Assembly: GCA_019828595.1 (NCBI GenBank)
Contig: JAHQRK010000043.1
Location: 124,001-188,000, forward strand
DNA: 64,000 nt
Direction: 5' to 3'
DNA from: Aphanomyces cochlioides
Lineage: Eukaryota > Oomycota > Saprolegniomycetes > Saprolegniales > Verrucalvaceae
Both the position numbers and the translations under genes were made by a program. Shown here piece after piece: positions 42,068-55,900 of this stretch. The notes beneath the pieces were generated by a model that saw nothing but the letters and a program-made list of their open reading frames with translations, ran no database searches and was not told the origin of the DNA. How positions within the stretch are numbered: the stretch's first letter is position 1; every line of letters starts with the position of its first letter.

Positions 42068-45000
42068 TCATGAAACGACGCTGTCAGGAATGATGTGTTG
42101 ACGTAACCAGGGGTCCGAAGATAGATGCTTGAGCACATTGAATACCTTGGTGTATCCCTTCTTGAGAGGGAGATCAACCAGGAGCTGTTGTAGATGTAGC
42201 TTGATCAAAGAGGCAGCATGAATGGCAACTTCCATCGGACTCTTCGCTGTGAGGTCGGGTCGAAAGGTGCGATCGGCACGTTGGAGCCATATTTGATAAT
42301 ACACGCAGGCTCGGACAATCGGCCATATCTTCAGATAGCCACGGATGTAGTATCCATCGGACGGCTTGGGCGTCTCGTAGAACATTTCCAGACACGTGGA
42401 CGGAAAGGAACACTCGAGCAGTCGCTGGATTGTCTTGAAGAAATACCAAACAGATTGACCATATCCACAAGAGAACAGGAAATGCTCGTACGTCTCATTG
42501 ACACGACAGAAGACACACGTCGGCTTGGGGTCTTGGTACTGAAACAGATATTGCATGGCGTTGGCGCGGAGAAGGGTCTTGAAAATGAACTCTCCATATC
42601 GAGGGAGAATGTGGTCGGGTTGGAGGAAGGCGGCAAGTTGGGTAAGGCGCTTGTGGTCTTCGTAAAAGTTGGATGGCAGGTTGAGATGCTTGGTAGGAAG
42701 AATGGACGAGCTGACAGCTGGAGAAGCTCTGATCTTAGCCGATTTCGAAGTCGCAAGCGCCAACAAGATCGGACTCGAGTCAGGGTGAATTATCCAGTGC
42801 CATTCCATCCATTCAGAGCTTGGCGTCGGCAAGTGGAACACGGGAGCATCCTCTTCAGAAACAATCTCAAACAATCGTGATAACTTGGTCACCAAGATTG
42901 AGATCCATTGTTTCGTTGGAGGGACAAAATTGGCTTGGCGGCAGGCACGGTTGATTTTGTCGAACAAGATCGAAGCTGGCCAAACTCGCTGGCACGGAGT
43001 CAACAAATGCGACAACTTCGTGATGTGAAGCGAAGCCAATACATTGGCTTGGTCTTGCGTCGATGTAGAGCACTGATCGTATAGGTCTTCGAGTCCAGGC
43101 AGATACGAGTTGTGCCAAAGGGGAACATCCAAAGATGAGATGTGATTTGGACAGCCGTACGGAGTCCAGCGGGATTCAAACCAGCTACTCAATAAGGCTT
43201 TCCACATTGGAGTGATATTGGGATTCTTGTACAGTCGTCTGATGAATGCAGAAGAGCCATTTGCCAAGAGGAGATCTCGGGGGGGAACCCCATGGATGAA
43301 AAGCCTTCTCGAGGAGAGTATAGCCCGGCGTAATCCAGGCGGACATGGCAGACTTGCGGGGTGGGGTGGTGATGGCTTGAATGCATCTGATCATGACAGA
43401 GCGGTTGTGTTGTTGCCATAAAGCAAGTGCATGGTGCAGGCCTAAGCCACCGGACTTCTTCGGCATGAATAGGATCTCCTTTTTGATCAAACGGAGGCCA
43501 TGGACAGAGGAGGATGGGTTGATTTCTTCACCATGCATAAATTGAAGCATGGCCTTGTCGATCTTTTTGGCCAGGTCTTTGTCGGCAGGGACAAAAGCCA
43601 GTTGGTACCATAACACAGGCAGACATATGCTGTGCAGGATAGTGACTTTTCCGGCCATGGTTCGAGCCTTGTAGAGCCACAAAGACAAGCGAGCCACAAA
43701 CTTCTCAAACACGTAATTGAAACGTGCCAATGGAGAAAGATTGGGCGCAACCAAGATACCAAGAGCCTTCACGGGACTGTCGGAAGTAACTTGTAGTGAG
43801 GCAAGGTTCCCATTCAACTGGCTGTAGGTCAGAATTTGGGTCTTGTCTACGTTGAGTCGGAAACCAGACTTGTCGCAAAAGGTTTGAACCAATGCAAGCT
43901 GCCGGTGGAGGCACGTCTCATTTGCCGCATAGAGTTGCGAGTCGTCGGCAAAGTAACTCCCAGTGTGGTAGCGATCCCCACACTTGATGCCATAGTTGGA
44001 GTGTTGCCGTAGGAGTTGGCACATCGGTTCCAAAGCGATCACAAACAGAAGTGGCGACAGTGGATCACCTTGCAACACACCGCGTGAGATGTGAACTGGC
44101 TTGGACAAGAAGCCGTTCACCAAGATGCGAGACTTGCGGCCCGAGTACAGTACGCGAACCATGTCAACAAAGGTTTCGGGAAAGCCATAGTGACGGAGGA
44201 CGCGGAGCAAGTACGCGTGGTCCACGCGATCAAAAGCTTTCTCAAAGTCAAGCAGTGCCACCATCGAGGACGGACTGTGTAGTTTGATGTGGTGCAGCAT
44301 GTCATCCAGTCGTGCAATATTGGTTTGGATATTGCTTCGACGGATAAAGCCTTGCTGGTCCGGGTGGATGATGTGTCGAATGTGGCGCTGGAGTCGATAA
44401 GCCAGAATACTCGTCAGGATTTTCACATCCGTGTTGAGTAGGCTAATGGGCCGATAGTTCTTGGCCTGTGACTTGGGGCCTTTCTTGTGCAGCAACACCA
44501 GCGTACTGACAAGTTGCATGGGAGTCAAGCGAGGGTGAGAATGGAGCTGGTGTGTGAATAGCAGCTCCAATACCAACGACCACTTGTGAGGTGCAAGTTT
44601 GAGGACTTCGAATGGCAGAGCGTTGGGACCTGGCGCTGAGTTCGAACTGCTGTGTCGAATAGCATGATAGAACTCGTTGGCGCGCAAGGGAGCCGACAGC
44701 TCTTTCTGGGCTTGCTCTGGCAGTTGCTTGTGTCGAGTCAATGGGGTCAGAAATGACGACACTTCGTCTCCAGATCGCTGCACCTCGGGAGCTGCAAACA
44801 AGTCCTTGTAGTAGTCGACCAGGACGTCAGACATGCCTTGTTGATTGGAGACAACATTTCCATTGACATCCACCAACTCTTTGAAGACTGTCTTCTTCAA
44901 GGGGGCAGGGACAGGGGACATGAAGTGGAACTTGGACGAGCGCTCTGCTTTGTACAAGTGAAGTTGGAACGCCTGGTCTTGACGAAACTGCTTGTCTCGA

Positions 45001-46124
45001 TCTTGCAGCTCGTGAATTTGCTTTTGAAGGTCTCGCACTCGATCCACCAGCACTGAATCTTGACGCATGTTGGGGACTTGCAAAAGCGAAGCGATCTCGA
45101 CAGCTAACTTCTTCAACGGCAGACGTTGTTTCTCCAATCGTTGAGAATGGAATTCTTTGAGTTGGGAGCGGATATCATTGACCAGTATGTCGTAGGCCTT
45201 GGAGATATTGTGGAATGTTGGAGACTTGTCCAAAAATCGATCCAGACATCCATGAACAATCTCGGCCGCTCGTGGTAGACGAAGTAGCCAAGTTGGAGCT
45301 TTCCATGATCCAGAGCCATGGCGCAATGTTTGACGCTTTGTGATGATACGACATGCCACGTGGTCAGCCTGTGGAACGTGTGGCATGTGCGTCGCCTTCC
45401 AATGACGAAGACCCGCCAAGGTGGACGAACAAAAGATGTAGTCAAGTCGGTTGGTGAGTGTGGGACTTGTGAAGGTTCTTGCCACGGGGTTTTGACGGCG
45501 AAACAGATCCACCAGAGACAAACTGTGCATCCATTGTTCCAGTTGAAGGGTGCCGGCCATGGTGGAGGTACTGGGTCTCAACGAATCCAAATCTTTGTTG
45601 AGAGTGCAGTTGAAATCTCCTCCAACAATGTGGAGCGCATGTGGAGGAAAGTCGCGTGGCAATTCTTCGAAGTAACTTGCTCGTTCTTGGAAGGCTGCCG
45701 GCGCATAGATATTGTGGAGAACGACTGTCAGTGGGCCCAGAGTACATCGCACTTGTAGATAACGACCACGAAGCACTGGTTTGTCATGAGGGACTTGAGT
45801 GGCGTTCTTCAAAGGAGAGTGAGGATGTATCAACGTAGCCAGACCTCCAGTGGCTGGCGACGTGGATACTTCAGGGTAAATAGGCTCTTCAAAGAACAAA
45901 GAGCCTTCATGGTTTGTGATGCGTTGCCAATGGAACGCAACACGGTCGTGGAGACTTGGCGTGCGGAAACGGGTTTCTTGGATAAAGGAAACGTCGTGAA
46001 CACTTGATAGTTTGTCGAGGATGTACCGATGACTGTTGGAGAAGCCATTGGTGTTGAGGGAGATGATTTGTGGGTCCCAGTCCACGAGTTCAGTTGGGAC
46101 ATCGGAGAAGTTGTTGTCAATCAT
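42068..46124 (-). pseudogene. LINE ORF2, copy F (one frameshift)
   Basis: Endonuclease and RT are intact up to about residue 950 (...KAFHPWGSP), where an extra G in a G-run (about 43278-43284, seven G against six in other copies) shifts the frame. The first frame then ends at 43185. The remaining part, including the CCHC finger, continues in another frame from about 43267 to the stop at 42068. All RT catalytic motifs lie before the break, so a truncated EN-RT lacking the C-terminal finger could be made. A homopolymer sequencing error is a real alternative. Confidence 0.87.
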
Positions 46125-46202
46125 CACGAGTACAGATGAAAATGAGTAGAATGGAGGGGTCAGAGGGGAGGTTGAAATGGATTGAAGCAGGGGATAGAAG
46201 CC

Positions 46203-49200
46203 TTAGAGTTGATCGTCCTCCAAATCGAGGGGATCAATTTCGTCGGCGTTCATGGAGTGGTGAGCTTTGCTGCAGAGCTCGTCGATGTGGTAATTGTTGG
46301 TGATGCTTTTGAGCATCGAGATGGCCGACAAGACGGGAGCCGGCAAAGTGAACTTCTCGAGATTGTCGCTGAAGTTTTCGATCAAAGCAAACAGCGACCA
46401 GTCAGTCAAGCAGTTGGTGTCAGGCAATCTTGTTGCTTCTTGGTTCAATAGAACAGTCAGTGCCTCCGAGTTTGTGTAGAGGTCTGGGGCCCGATTTGAG
46501 AGGAATAAGTCAATCGTAGCAAGTGCAAAGAGGATGCGCTTGATCTCTGGTATGTCCGTGGTCAATTCTTCCAAGATTTCTGACGGGTGAATCTTGTATT
46601 GAGCCATGAAGTTGACGTGATGTTTGTAGTTGTGAGGCTTGCCTTGAGCTTTTAACAAAGCCATCTTGCGCTCAATAGTCTTGGTTGCAACAAGTGACTG
46701 AAACAAACTGAGGTCTTCATCTTGTGCGTACATAGCATGTGCAACGAGCTGAGGATCATCTCGCAAAATGCGTTGACATTCGGTGATACTGCCTTCGACT
46801 TTCTTGTCTCGAATGATCTTCTTCGCCAATTCGAGGTGGGCTGCAGCAGACTTGTCAAGTCGTTGTTTCTTCGCTTTGCCTTTGGTCTTTTTCGGGCGTG
46901 GCGCACTTGAATCTTCCAATACAATTCGAGGCACTGCAAAGTCTTCAAACGAGAGTTCCACGTCGTCTTCTTCGAGGATATGAAAACGGTTGGATGTCGG
47001 CAGGGGATCCAAACGTGGGGACGAAGGCAAAGTACGTTTTGGAGCTGGTCCAGACCGGTAGCCCGTTACCAATTAAGGTCCAGCGAGTTCTTGGGCTGCT
47101 CACTTGGTGGAGCAAGAGCGGGCGATTCGTTGGTAGACATTTCCACATCTTCTTGTTGTTTGTCTTGTCCATTGTTGTTAGGGGGATCGCTGTCACCAGA
47201 CATATCGACATCAGAGCCATGAGAAGGAGCTGTTGGCTGTGGTTGTTCATCTTGACCATCTTCAGATGCCTCAGTTGAGTCGGCCTTGCCTTCCGCATTT
47301 GTTCCAGGGTCTTGATCATGATCGTCTCCATCATGTTCAGGTTCTTTTTCTCCTGACGGAGGAGATTTTGCCGCTGCCTTGGCCGCTTTTGCCTTCGCTT
47401 TTTCAGCCTTGGCCTCTGCACGTCGTGAAACAATCGACGGAGGCAATGTCTTGTTCAGAGCAGCGATCTTGTGCTGAAACACGACGACAAAAGGCTGACC
47501 CGACGGATCCGTAATGGTGATTTCGCGTAGTGCGTCGCCGGATTTTGGCACCAACACTGCAGGAGGCGCAGGCGACTTGAAAATGACTCTCAAATGCGGC
47601 GACTTGATGTTCTGACCAGCAGTAGGGTTGAATGCTGCTATCACTGACTTGGTCAATGCAGCCATTTTCTTGACAATTGCCTTGGCCATCGAAGGGTGAC
47701 TGACCTTGTTGAACGTAACGTAGTAGTTGTTGCCATAACGCGAGTACTTGGGAACCAGGAAATCTTTGCCACCAAGTCGAAACGTTGTGCCTCCCATTTC
47801 CACGCACGTAGACAAGTTGTAACTTGAGATCACAATGGTCTGTGGGTTCTTCTTGTGGATCAAAATGTTCGGAAATTTGGAGCCCCATAACGAACCAGGA
47901 TTTTCCTTGACAAATTGATCGCAGATGACTTTTTCGGACCAGTCCTTGTAGCCTTCGCCCAACTTGACTGTGAGCTCGTACACTTGGGACTGGGGGGTGA
48001 GCAAAATGTTTTCAATGAAGGCGTCCATGTCACCAGAGTCTTTGTAGAATGCGTCCGCCATGGCCTCGCATCGCGCAATATCGTCATCGGCAACAGCATG
48101 AGCACCAGTGTTGCGGTGTTTTGCGCCTTTGGGAGCATTGCCTTGCTTGGAATCTTTCTTGGACGAAGCTGAATCCTTGCCGGGAGTCTTTTGCGTCCAT
48201 GGATTGGCCTTTTCAGCGTTTTGTTGCTCTTGATCGCCTTGTATTTTGTCTGCCGCGGAAGGAGGGTCAACAGCGCCATTTCCTTGAGCAACGGATTTGT
48301 CGACAATGTCTTGATTTGACTGGTCATTGTCATTGTTTGTCGATTGTTCCTCTTGAATAACTTCTCCAGGAGTATCACACGGCTTCGCTTGGCCGTTAAT
48401 GTCGCCTGACCCATCAACCTCCGAGTGAATTTGAGTATTTCCCTCGTCGGTTAAGGCCTCGGTTTCAGTAGAATCCTTCCCCTCGGCGTCTCCAGAGACC
48501 ATATCCACGTCCTCTTGAGATTGTTCTTCTTCCTCTCCCGTTCTAGGAGGCTCAGCACAGGGGGCGACGCGGTTGGTGGCTGCTGGCTCAGTCCCATTGG
48601 TCACGAGAAAGGCCGGGGCCAGACCCCCAGTGACAGGGGTAGAAGGGGAATCCATGCCATCCCCGCAGCACGGTGACTGGGGTACACCATTGCTCCGGCG
48701 AGAACCCAAATCGGGATACCGCCCCCGCCCCTCCGAAGAGGCCCCTGGGGGGAAGTAGACAGAACCGCAGGGTGTGCCCATAGGGGGGGCCCTCGTAGCC
48801 TCTAGGGCTGGCATGGACCCCGTTTTCTCGCCGCCTTCACTGGGGATCGACTCCAATTGGAGTCCAGGGAAGCAGCCACCACAGGCACAAGGCCCCAGTG
48901 GTTCGCCCTCCTGAGTGAGGGCTTCGCTAGACAAGTTAACGACAGTGGTCTGGGGGTCAACCACTGACCCACTGAGGTTGACCCCCCCTGGAACTCCGGC
49001 GAGTGGAGCACCAGGTGAAGCGCTGGTGGAGCGAGACGCAGATTGGTCTCCAGAGACGCCATTGGGGTCGAACTCGACCTCCACTTCGGCCCTAGGGTTA
49101 GGTGTAGCGACATTACTCACACCACTTCCGCCATCCTGATTGGACGACGAAAGTGGGTGAGGTGATACAATACCTGGAATGATGGTGACTCCGTGAGTGT

Positions 49201-49240
49201 TGGTCTCACGGAGCTCGGAACAGCTGTTGGCGTTGGACAT
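46203..49240 (-). pseudogene. LINE ORF1, copy F (one frameshift)
   Basis: Collinear with the intact 1,012-aa ORF1 but missing one G near 47074 (AATTAAGG where other copies have AATTGAAGG). The upstream frame therefore stops at 47066 after ...NSLDLNW, and the C-terminal 289 codons are in another frame. The break lies in the linker before the C-terminal helical domain. This copy also has KSPAPPAVL where the others have KSSAPPAVL. Confidence 0.88.
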
Positions 49241-49301
49241 TTTGAGCGCGGCGGCACTTGATAACTTCTTGACTTGAGGGGTACGAGGCAAATTCGGAAG
49301 T

Positions 49302-52300
49302 TGCATTTTGTGGGGTATGATTGGGACTATCGCGTGTTGATTTCGGACCAAGTTGATGCTTGGTCGTCCACCACACGAGCATGACACCTTTCAAACATGC
49401 CAGACGTGGCGAGTGGGTATCTCGATGGGGTCGAGATGTGCATGTGGCACGTGGGTACCAAAAGTGGAGAAAAAGTGGCATCGAGATGCATTTTGTGGGG
49501 TATGATTGGGACTATCGCGTGTTGATTTCGGACCAAGTTGATGCTTGGTCGTCCACCACACGAGCATGACACCTTTCAAACATGCCAGACGTGGCGAGTG
49601 GGTATCTCGATGGGGTCGAGATGTGCATGTGGCACGTGGGTACCAAAAGTGGAGAAAAAGTGGCATCGAGATGCATTTTGTGGGGTATGATTGGGACTAT
49701 CGCGTGTTGATTTCGGACCAAGTTGATGCTTGGTCGTCCACCACACGAGCATGACACCTTTCAAACATGCCAGACGTGGCGAGTGGGTATCTCGATGGGG
49801 TCGAGATGTGCATGTGGCACGTGGGTACCAAAAGTGGAGAAAAAGTGGCATCGAGATGCATTTTGTGGGGTATGATTGGGACTATCGCGTGTTGATTTCG
49901 GACCAAGTTGATGCTTGGTCGTCCACCACACGAGCATGACACCTTTCAAACATGCCAGACGTGGCGAGTGGGTATCTCGATGGGGTCGAGATGTGCATGT
50001 GGCACGTGGGTACCAAAAGTGGAGAAAAAGTGGCATCGAGATGCATTTTGTGGGGTATGATTGGGACTATCGCGTGTTGATTTCGGACCAAGTTGATGCT
50101 TGGTCGTCCACCACACGAGCATGACACCTTTCAAACATGCCAGACGTGGCGAGTGGGTATCTCGATGGGGTCGAGATGTGCATGTGGCACGTGGGTACCA
50201 AAAGTGGAGAAAAAGTGGCATCGAGATGCATTTTGTGGGGTATGATTGGGACTATCGCGTGTTGATTTCGGACCAAGTTGATGCTTGGTCGTCCACCACA
50301 CGAGCATGACACCTTTCAAACATGCCAGACGTGGCGAGTGGGTATCTCGATGGGGTCGAGATGTGCATGTGGCACGTGGGTACCAAAAGTGGAGAAAAAG
50401 TGGCATCGAGATGCATTTTGTGGGGTATGATTGGGACTATCGCGTGTTGATTTCGGACCAAGTTGATGCTTGGTCGTCCACCACACGAGCATGACACCTT
50501 TCAAACATGCCAGACGTGGCGAGTGGGTATCTCGATGGGGTCGAGATGTGCATGTGGCACGTGGGTACCAAAAGTGGAGAGAAAAAGTGGCATCGAGATG
50601 CATTTTGTGGGGTATGATTGGGACTATCGCGTGTTGATTTCGGACCAAGTTGATGCTTGGTCGTCCACCACACGAGCATGACACCTTTCAAACATGCCAG
50701 ACGTGGCGAGTGGGTATCTCGATGGGGTCGAGATGTGCATGTGGCACGTGGGTACCAAAAGTGGAGAAAAAGTGGCATCGAGATGCATTTTGTGGGGTAT
50801 GATTGGGACTATCGCGTGTTGATTTCGGACCAAGTTGATGCTTGGTCGTCCACCACACGAGCATGACACCTTTCAAACATGCCAGACGTGGCGAGTGGGT
50901 ATCTCGATGGGGTCGAGATGTGCATGTGGCACGTGGGTACCAAAAGTGGAGAAAAAGTGGCATCGAGATGCATTTTGTGGGGTATGATTGGGACTATCGC
51001 GTGTTGATTTCGGACCAAGTTGATGCTTGGTCGTCCACCACACGAGCATGACACCTTTCAAACATGCCAGACGTGGCGAGTGGGTATCTCGATGGGGTCG
51101 AGATGTGCATGTGGCACGTGGGTACCAAAAGTGGAGAAAAAGTGGCATCGAGATGCATTTTGTGGGGTATGATTGGGACTATCGCGTGTTGATTTCGGAC
51201 CAAGTTGATGCTTGGTCGTCCACCACACGAGCATGACACCTTTCAAACATGCCAGACGTGGCGAGTGGGTATCTCGATGGGGTCGAGATGTGCATGTGGC
51301 ACGTGGGTACCAAAAGTGGAGAAAAAGTGGCATCGAGATGCATTTTGTGGGGTATGATTGGGACTATCGCGTGTTGATTTCGGACCAAGTTGATGCTTGG
51401 TCGTCCACCACACGAGCATGACACCTTTCAAACATGCCAGACGTGGCGAGTGGGTATCTCGATGGGGTCGAGATGTGCATGTGGCACGTGGGTACCAAAA
51501 GTGGAGAAAAAGTGGCATCGAGATGCATTTTGTGGGGTATGATTGGGACTATCGCGTGTTGATTTCGGACCAAGTTGATGCTTGGTCGTCCACCACACGA
51601 GCATGACACCTTTCAAACATGCCAGACGTGGCGAGTGGGTATCTCGATGGGGTCGAGATGTGCATGTGGCACGTGGGTACCAAAAGTGGAGAAAAAGTGG
51701 CATCGAGATGCATTTTGTGGGGTATGATTGGGACTATCGCGTGTTGATTTCGGACCAAGTTGATGCTTGGTCGTCCACCACACGAGCATGACACCTTTCA
51801 AACATGCCAGACGTGGCGAGTGGGTATCTCGATGGGGTCGAGATGTGCATGTGGCACGTGGGTACCAAAAGTGGAGAAAAAGTGGCATCGAGATGCATTT
51901 TGTGGGGTATGATTGGGACTATCGCGTGTTGATTTCGGACCAAGTTGATGCTTGGTCGTCCACCACACGAGCATGACACCTTTCAAACATGCCAGACGTG
52001 GCGAGTGGGTATCTCGATGGGGTCGAGATGTGCATGTGGCACGTGGGTACCAAAAGTGGAGAAAAAGTGGCATCGAGATGCATTTTGTGGGGTATGATTG
52101 GGACTATCGCGTGTTGATTTCGGACCAAGTTGATGCTTGGTCGTCCACCACACGAGCATGACACCTTTCAAACATGCCAGACGTGGCGAGTGGGTATCTC
52201 GATGGGGTCGAGATGTGCATGTGGCACGTGGGTACCAAAAGTGGAGAAAAAGTGGCATCGAGATGCATTTTGTGGGGTATGATTGGGACTATCGCGTGTT

Positions 52301-52760
52301 GATTTCGGACCAAGTTGATGCTTGGTCGTCCACCACACGAGCATGACACCTTTCAAACATGCCAGACGTGGCGAGTGGGTATCTCGATGGGGTCGAGATG
52401 TGCATGTGGCACGTGGGTACCAAAAGTGGAGAAAAAGTGGCATCGAGATGCATTTTGTGGGGTATGATTGGGACTATCGCGTGTTGATTTCGGACCAAGT
52501 TGATGCTTGGTCGTCCACCACACGAGCATGACACCTTTCAAACATGCCAGACGTGGCGAGTGGGTATCTCGATGGGGTCGAGATGTGCATGTGGCACGTG
52601 GGTACCAAAAGTGGAGAAAAAGTGGCATCGAGATGCATTTTGTGGGGTATGATTGGGACTATCGCGTGTTGATTTCGGACCAAGTTGATGCTTGGTCGTC
52701 CACCACACGAGCATGACACCTTTCAAACATGCCAGACGTGGCGAGTGGGTATCTCGATGG
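49302..52760 (+). repeat. 185-bp satellite array 7 (about 18.7 monomers)
   Basis: Homogeneous satellite between LINE F and LINE G. One monomer has a 2-bp GA duplication (GGAGAGAAAAAG, about 50577-50588). It ends in the left target-site duplication of G. Confidence 0.96.
52746..52760. repeat. Target-site duplication of LINE G (left copy)
   Basis: TGGGTATCTCGATGG (15 bp), repeated at 60146-60160. Three extra bases (TCA, 60143-60145) lie between the element's 5' end and the right copy. Confidence 0.88.
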
Positions 52761-52906
52761 TTAAATGAGTTGTATTAACCTTATTTTTGAGCAAAGGCCC
52801 TAATGACTTACTAATTTGCCTCGTACTGTATAAATAGAATTTGGAAAACAGAATATGGCAAAGTGGTCATTGAACAGGAGATGAAGTGAGTGAGCCGTCA
52901 GCTCAC

Positions 52907-55900
52907 TCATGAAACGACGCTGTCAGGAATGGCGTGTTGACGTAACCAGGGGTCCGAAGATAGATGCTTGAGCACATTGAATACCTTGGTGTATCCCTTC
53001 TTGAGAGGGAGATCAACCAGGAGCTGTTGTAGATGTAGCTTGATCAAAGAGGCAGCATGAATGGCAACTTCCATCGGACTCTTCGCTGTGAGGTCGGGTC
53101 GAAAGGTGCGATCGGCACGTTGGAGCCATATTTGATAATACACGCAGGCTCGGACAATCGGCCAGATCTTCAGATAGCCACGGATGTAGTATCCATCGGA
53201 CGGCTTGGGCGTCTCGTAGAACATTTCCAGACACGTGGACGGAAAGGAACACTCGAGCAGTCGCTGGATCGCCTTGAAGAAATACCAAACAGATTGACCA
53301 TATCCACAAGAGAACAGGAAATGCTCGTACGTCTCATTGACACGACAGAAGACACACGTCGGCTTGGGGTCTTGGTACTGAAACAGATATTGCATGGCGT
53401 TGGCGCGGAGAAGGGTCTTGAAAATGAACTCTCCATATCGAGGGAGAATGTGGTCGGGTTGGAGGAAGGCGGCAAGTTGGGTAAGGCGCTTGGGGTCTTC
53501 ATAAAAGTTGGATGGCAGGTTGAGATGCTTGGTAGGAAGAATGGACGAGCTGACAGCTGGAGAAGCTCTGATCTTAGCCGATTTCGAAGTCGCAAACGCC
53601 AACAAGATCGGACTCGAGTCAGGGTGAATCATCCAGTGCCATTCCATCCATTCAGAGCTTGGCGTCGGCAAGTGGAACACGGGAGCATCCTCTTCAGAAA
53701 CAATCTCAAACAATCGTGATAACTTGGTCACCAAGATTGAGATCCATTGTTTCGTTGGAGGGACAAAATTGGCTTGGCGGCAGGCACGGTTGATTTTGTC
53801 GAACAAGATCGAAGCTGGCCAAACTCGCTGACACGGAGTCAACAAATGCGACAACTTCGTGATGTGAAGCGAAGCCAATACATTGGCTTGGTCTTGCGTC
53901 GATGTAGAGCACTGATCGTATAGGTCTTCGAGTCCAGGCAGATACGAGTTGTGCCAAAGGGGAACATCCAAAGATGAGATGTGATTTGGACAGCCGTACG
54001 GAGTCCAGCGGGATTCAAACCAGCTACTCAATAAGGCTTTCCACATTGGAGTGATATTGGGATTCTTGTACAGTTGTCTGATGAATGCAGAAGAGCCATT
54101 TGCCAAGAGGAGATCTCGGGGGGAACCCCATGGATGAAAAGCCTTCTCGAGGAGAGTATAGCCCGGCGTAATCCAGGCGGACATGGCAGACTTGCGGGGT
54201 GGGGTGGTGATGGCTTGAATGCATCTGATCATGACAGAGCGGTTGTGTTGTTGCCATAAAGCAAGTGCATGGTGCAGGCCTAAGCCACCGGACTTCTTCG
54301 GCATGAATAGGATCTCCTTTTTGATCAAACGGAGGCCATGGACAGAGGAGGATGGGTTGATTTCTTCACCATGCATAAATTGAAGCATGGCCTTGTCGAT
54401 CTTTTTGGCCAGGTCTTTGTCGGCAGGGACAAAAGCCAGTTGGTACCATAACACAGGCAGACATATGCTGTGCAGGATAGTGACTTTTCCGGCCATGGTT
54501 CGAGCCTTGTAGAGCCACAAAGACAAGCGAGCCACAAACTTCTCAAACACGTAATTGAAACGTGCCAATGGAGAAAGATTGGGCGCAACCAAGATACCAA
54601 GAGCCTTCACGGGACTGTCGGAAGTAACTTGTAGTGAGGCAAGGTTCCCATTCAACTGGCTGTAGGTCAGAATTTGGGTCTTGTCTACGTTGAGTCGGAA
54701 ACCAGACTTGTCGCAAAAGGTTTGAACCAATGCAAGCTGCCGGTGGAGGCACGTCTCATTTGCCGCATAGAGTTGCGAGTCGTCGGCAAAGTAACTCCCA
54801 GTGTGGTAGCGATCCCCACACTTGATGCCATAGTTGGAGTGTTGCCGTAGGAGTTGGCACATCGGTTCCAAAGCGATCACAAACAGAAGTGGCGACAGTG
54901 GATCACCTTGCAACACACCGCGTGAGATGTGAACTGGCTTGGACAAGAAGCCGTTCACCAAGATGCGAGACTTGCGGCCCGAGTACAGTACGCGAACCAT
55001 GTCAACAAAGGTTTCGGGAAAGCCATAGTGACGGAGGACGCGGAGCAAGTACGCGTGGTCCACGCGATCAAAAGCTTTCTCAAAGTCAAGCAGTGCCACC
55101 ATCGAGGACGGACTGTGTAGTTTGATGTGGTGCAGCATGTCATCCAGTCGTGCAATATTGGTTTGGATATTGCTTCGACGGATAAAGCCTTGCTGGTCCG
55201 GGTGGATGATGTGTCGAATGTGGCGCTGGAGTCGATAAGCCAGAATACTCGTCAGGATTTTCACATCCGTGTTGAGTAGGCTAATGGGCCGATAGTTCTT
55301 GGCTTGTGACTTGGGGCCTTTCTTGTGCAGCAACACCAGCGTACTGACAAGTTGCATGGGAGTCAAGCGAGGGTGAGAATGGAGCTGGTGTGTGAATAGC
55401 AGCTCCAATACCAACGACCACTTGTGAGGTGCAAGTTTGAGGACTTCGAATGGCAGAGCGTTGGGACCTGGCGCTGAGTTCGAACTGCTGTGTCGAATAG
55501 CATGATAGAACTCGTTGGCGCGCAAGGGAGCCGACAGCTCTTTCTGGGCTTGCTCTGGCAGTTGCTTGTGTCGAGTCAATGGGGTCAGAAATGACGACAC
55601 TTCGTCTCCAGATCGCTGCACCTCGGGAGCTGCAAACAAGTCCTTGTAGTAGTCGACCAGGACGTCAGACATGCCTTGTTGATTGGAGACAACATTTCCA
55701 TTGACATCCACCAACTCTTTGAAGACTGTCTTCTTCAAGGGGGTAGGGACAGGGGACATGAAGTGGAACTTGGACGAGCGCTCTGCTTTGTACAAGTGAA
55801 GTTGGAACGCCTGGTCTTGACGAAACTGCTTGTCTCGATCTTGCAGCTCGTGAATTTGCTTTTGAAGGTCTCGCACTCGATCCACCAGCACTGAATCTTG

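Larger units (their letters stand above)
41922..49301 (-). mobile_element. Full-length LINE copy F, both ORFs frameshifted
   Basis: 7,380 bp with both termini and a 12-bp target-site duplication, but one-base indels in both ORFs (+1 G in ORF2, -1 G in ORF1). The 3' UTR has private changes (GGAAATGAAG, and an extra T in the hairpin loop). Its ORF2 C terminus groups with A, while parts of its ORF1 group with B (EDGQDEQ) or E (SRSTSASPG, PPSAADK), so it looks mosaic. Confidence 0.94.
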
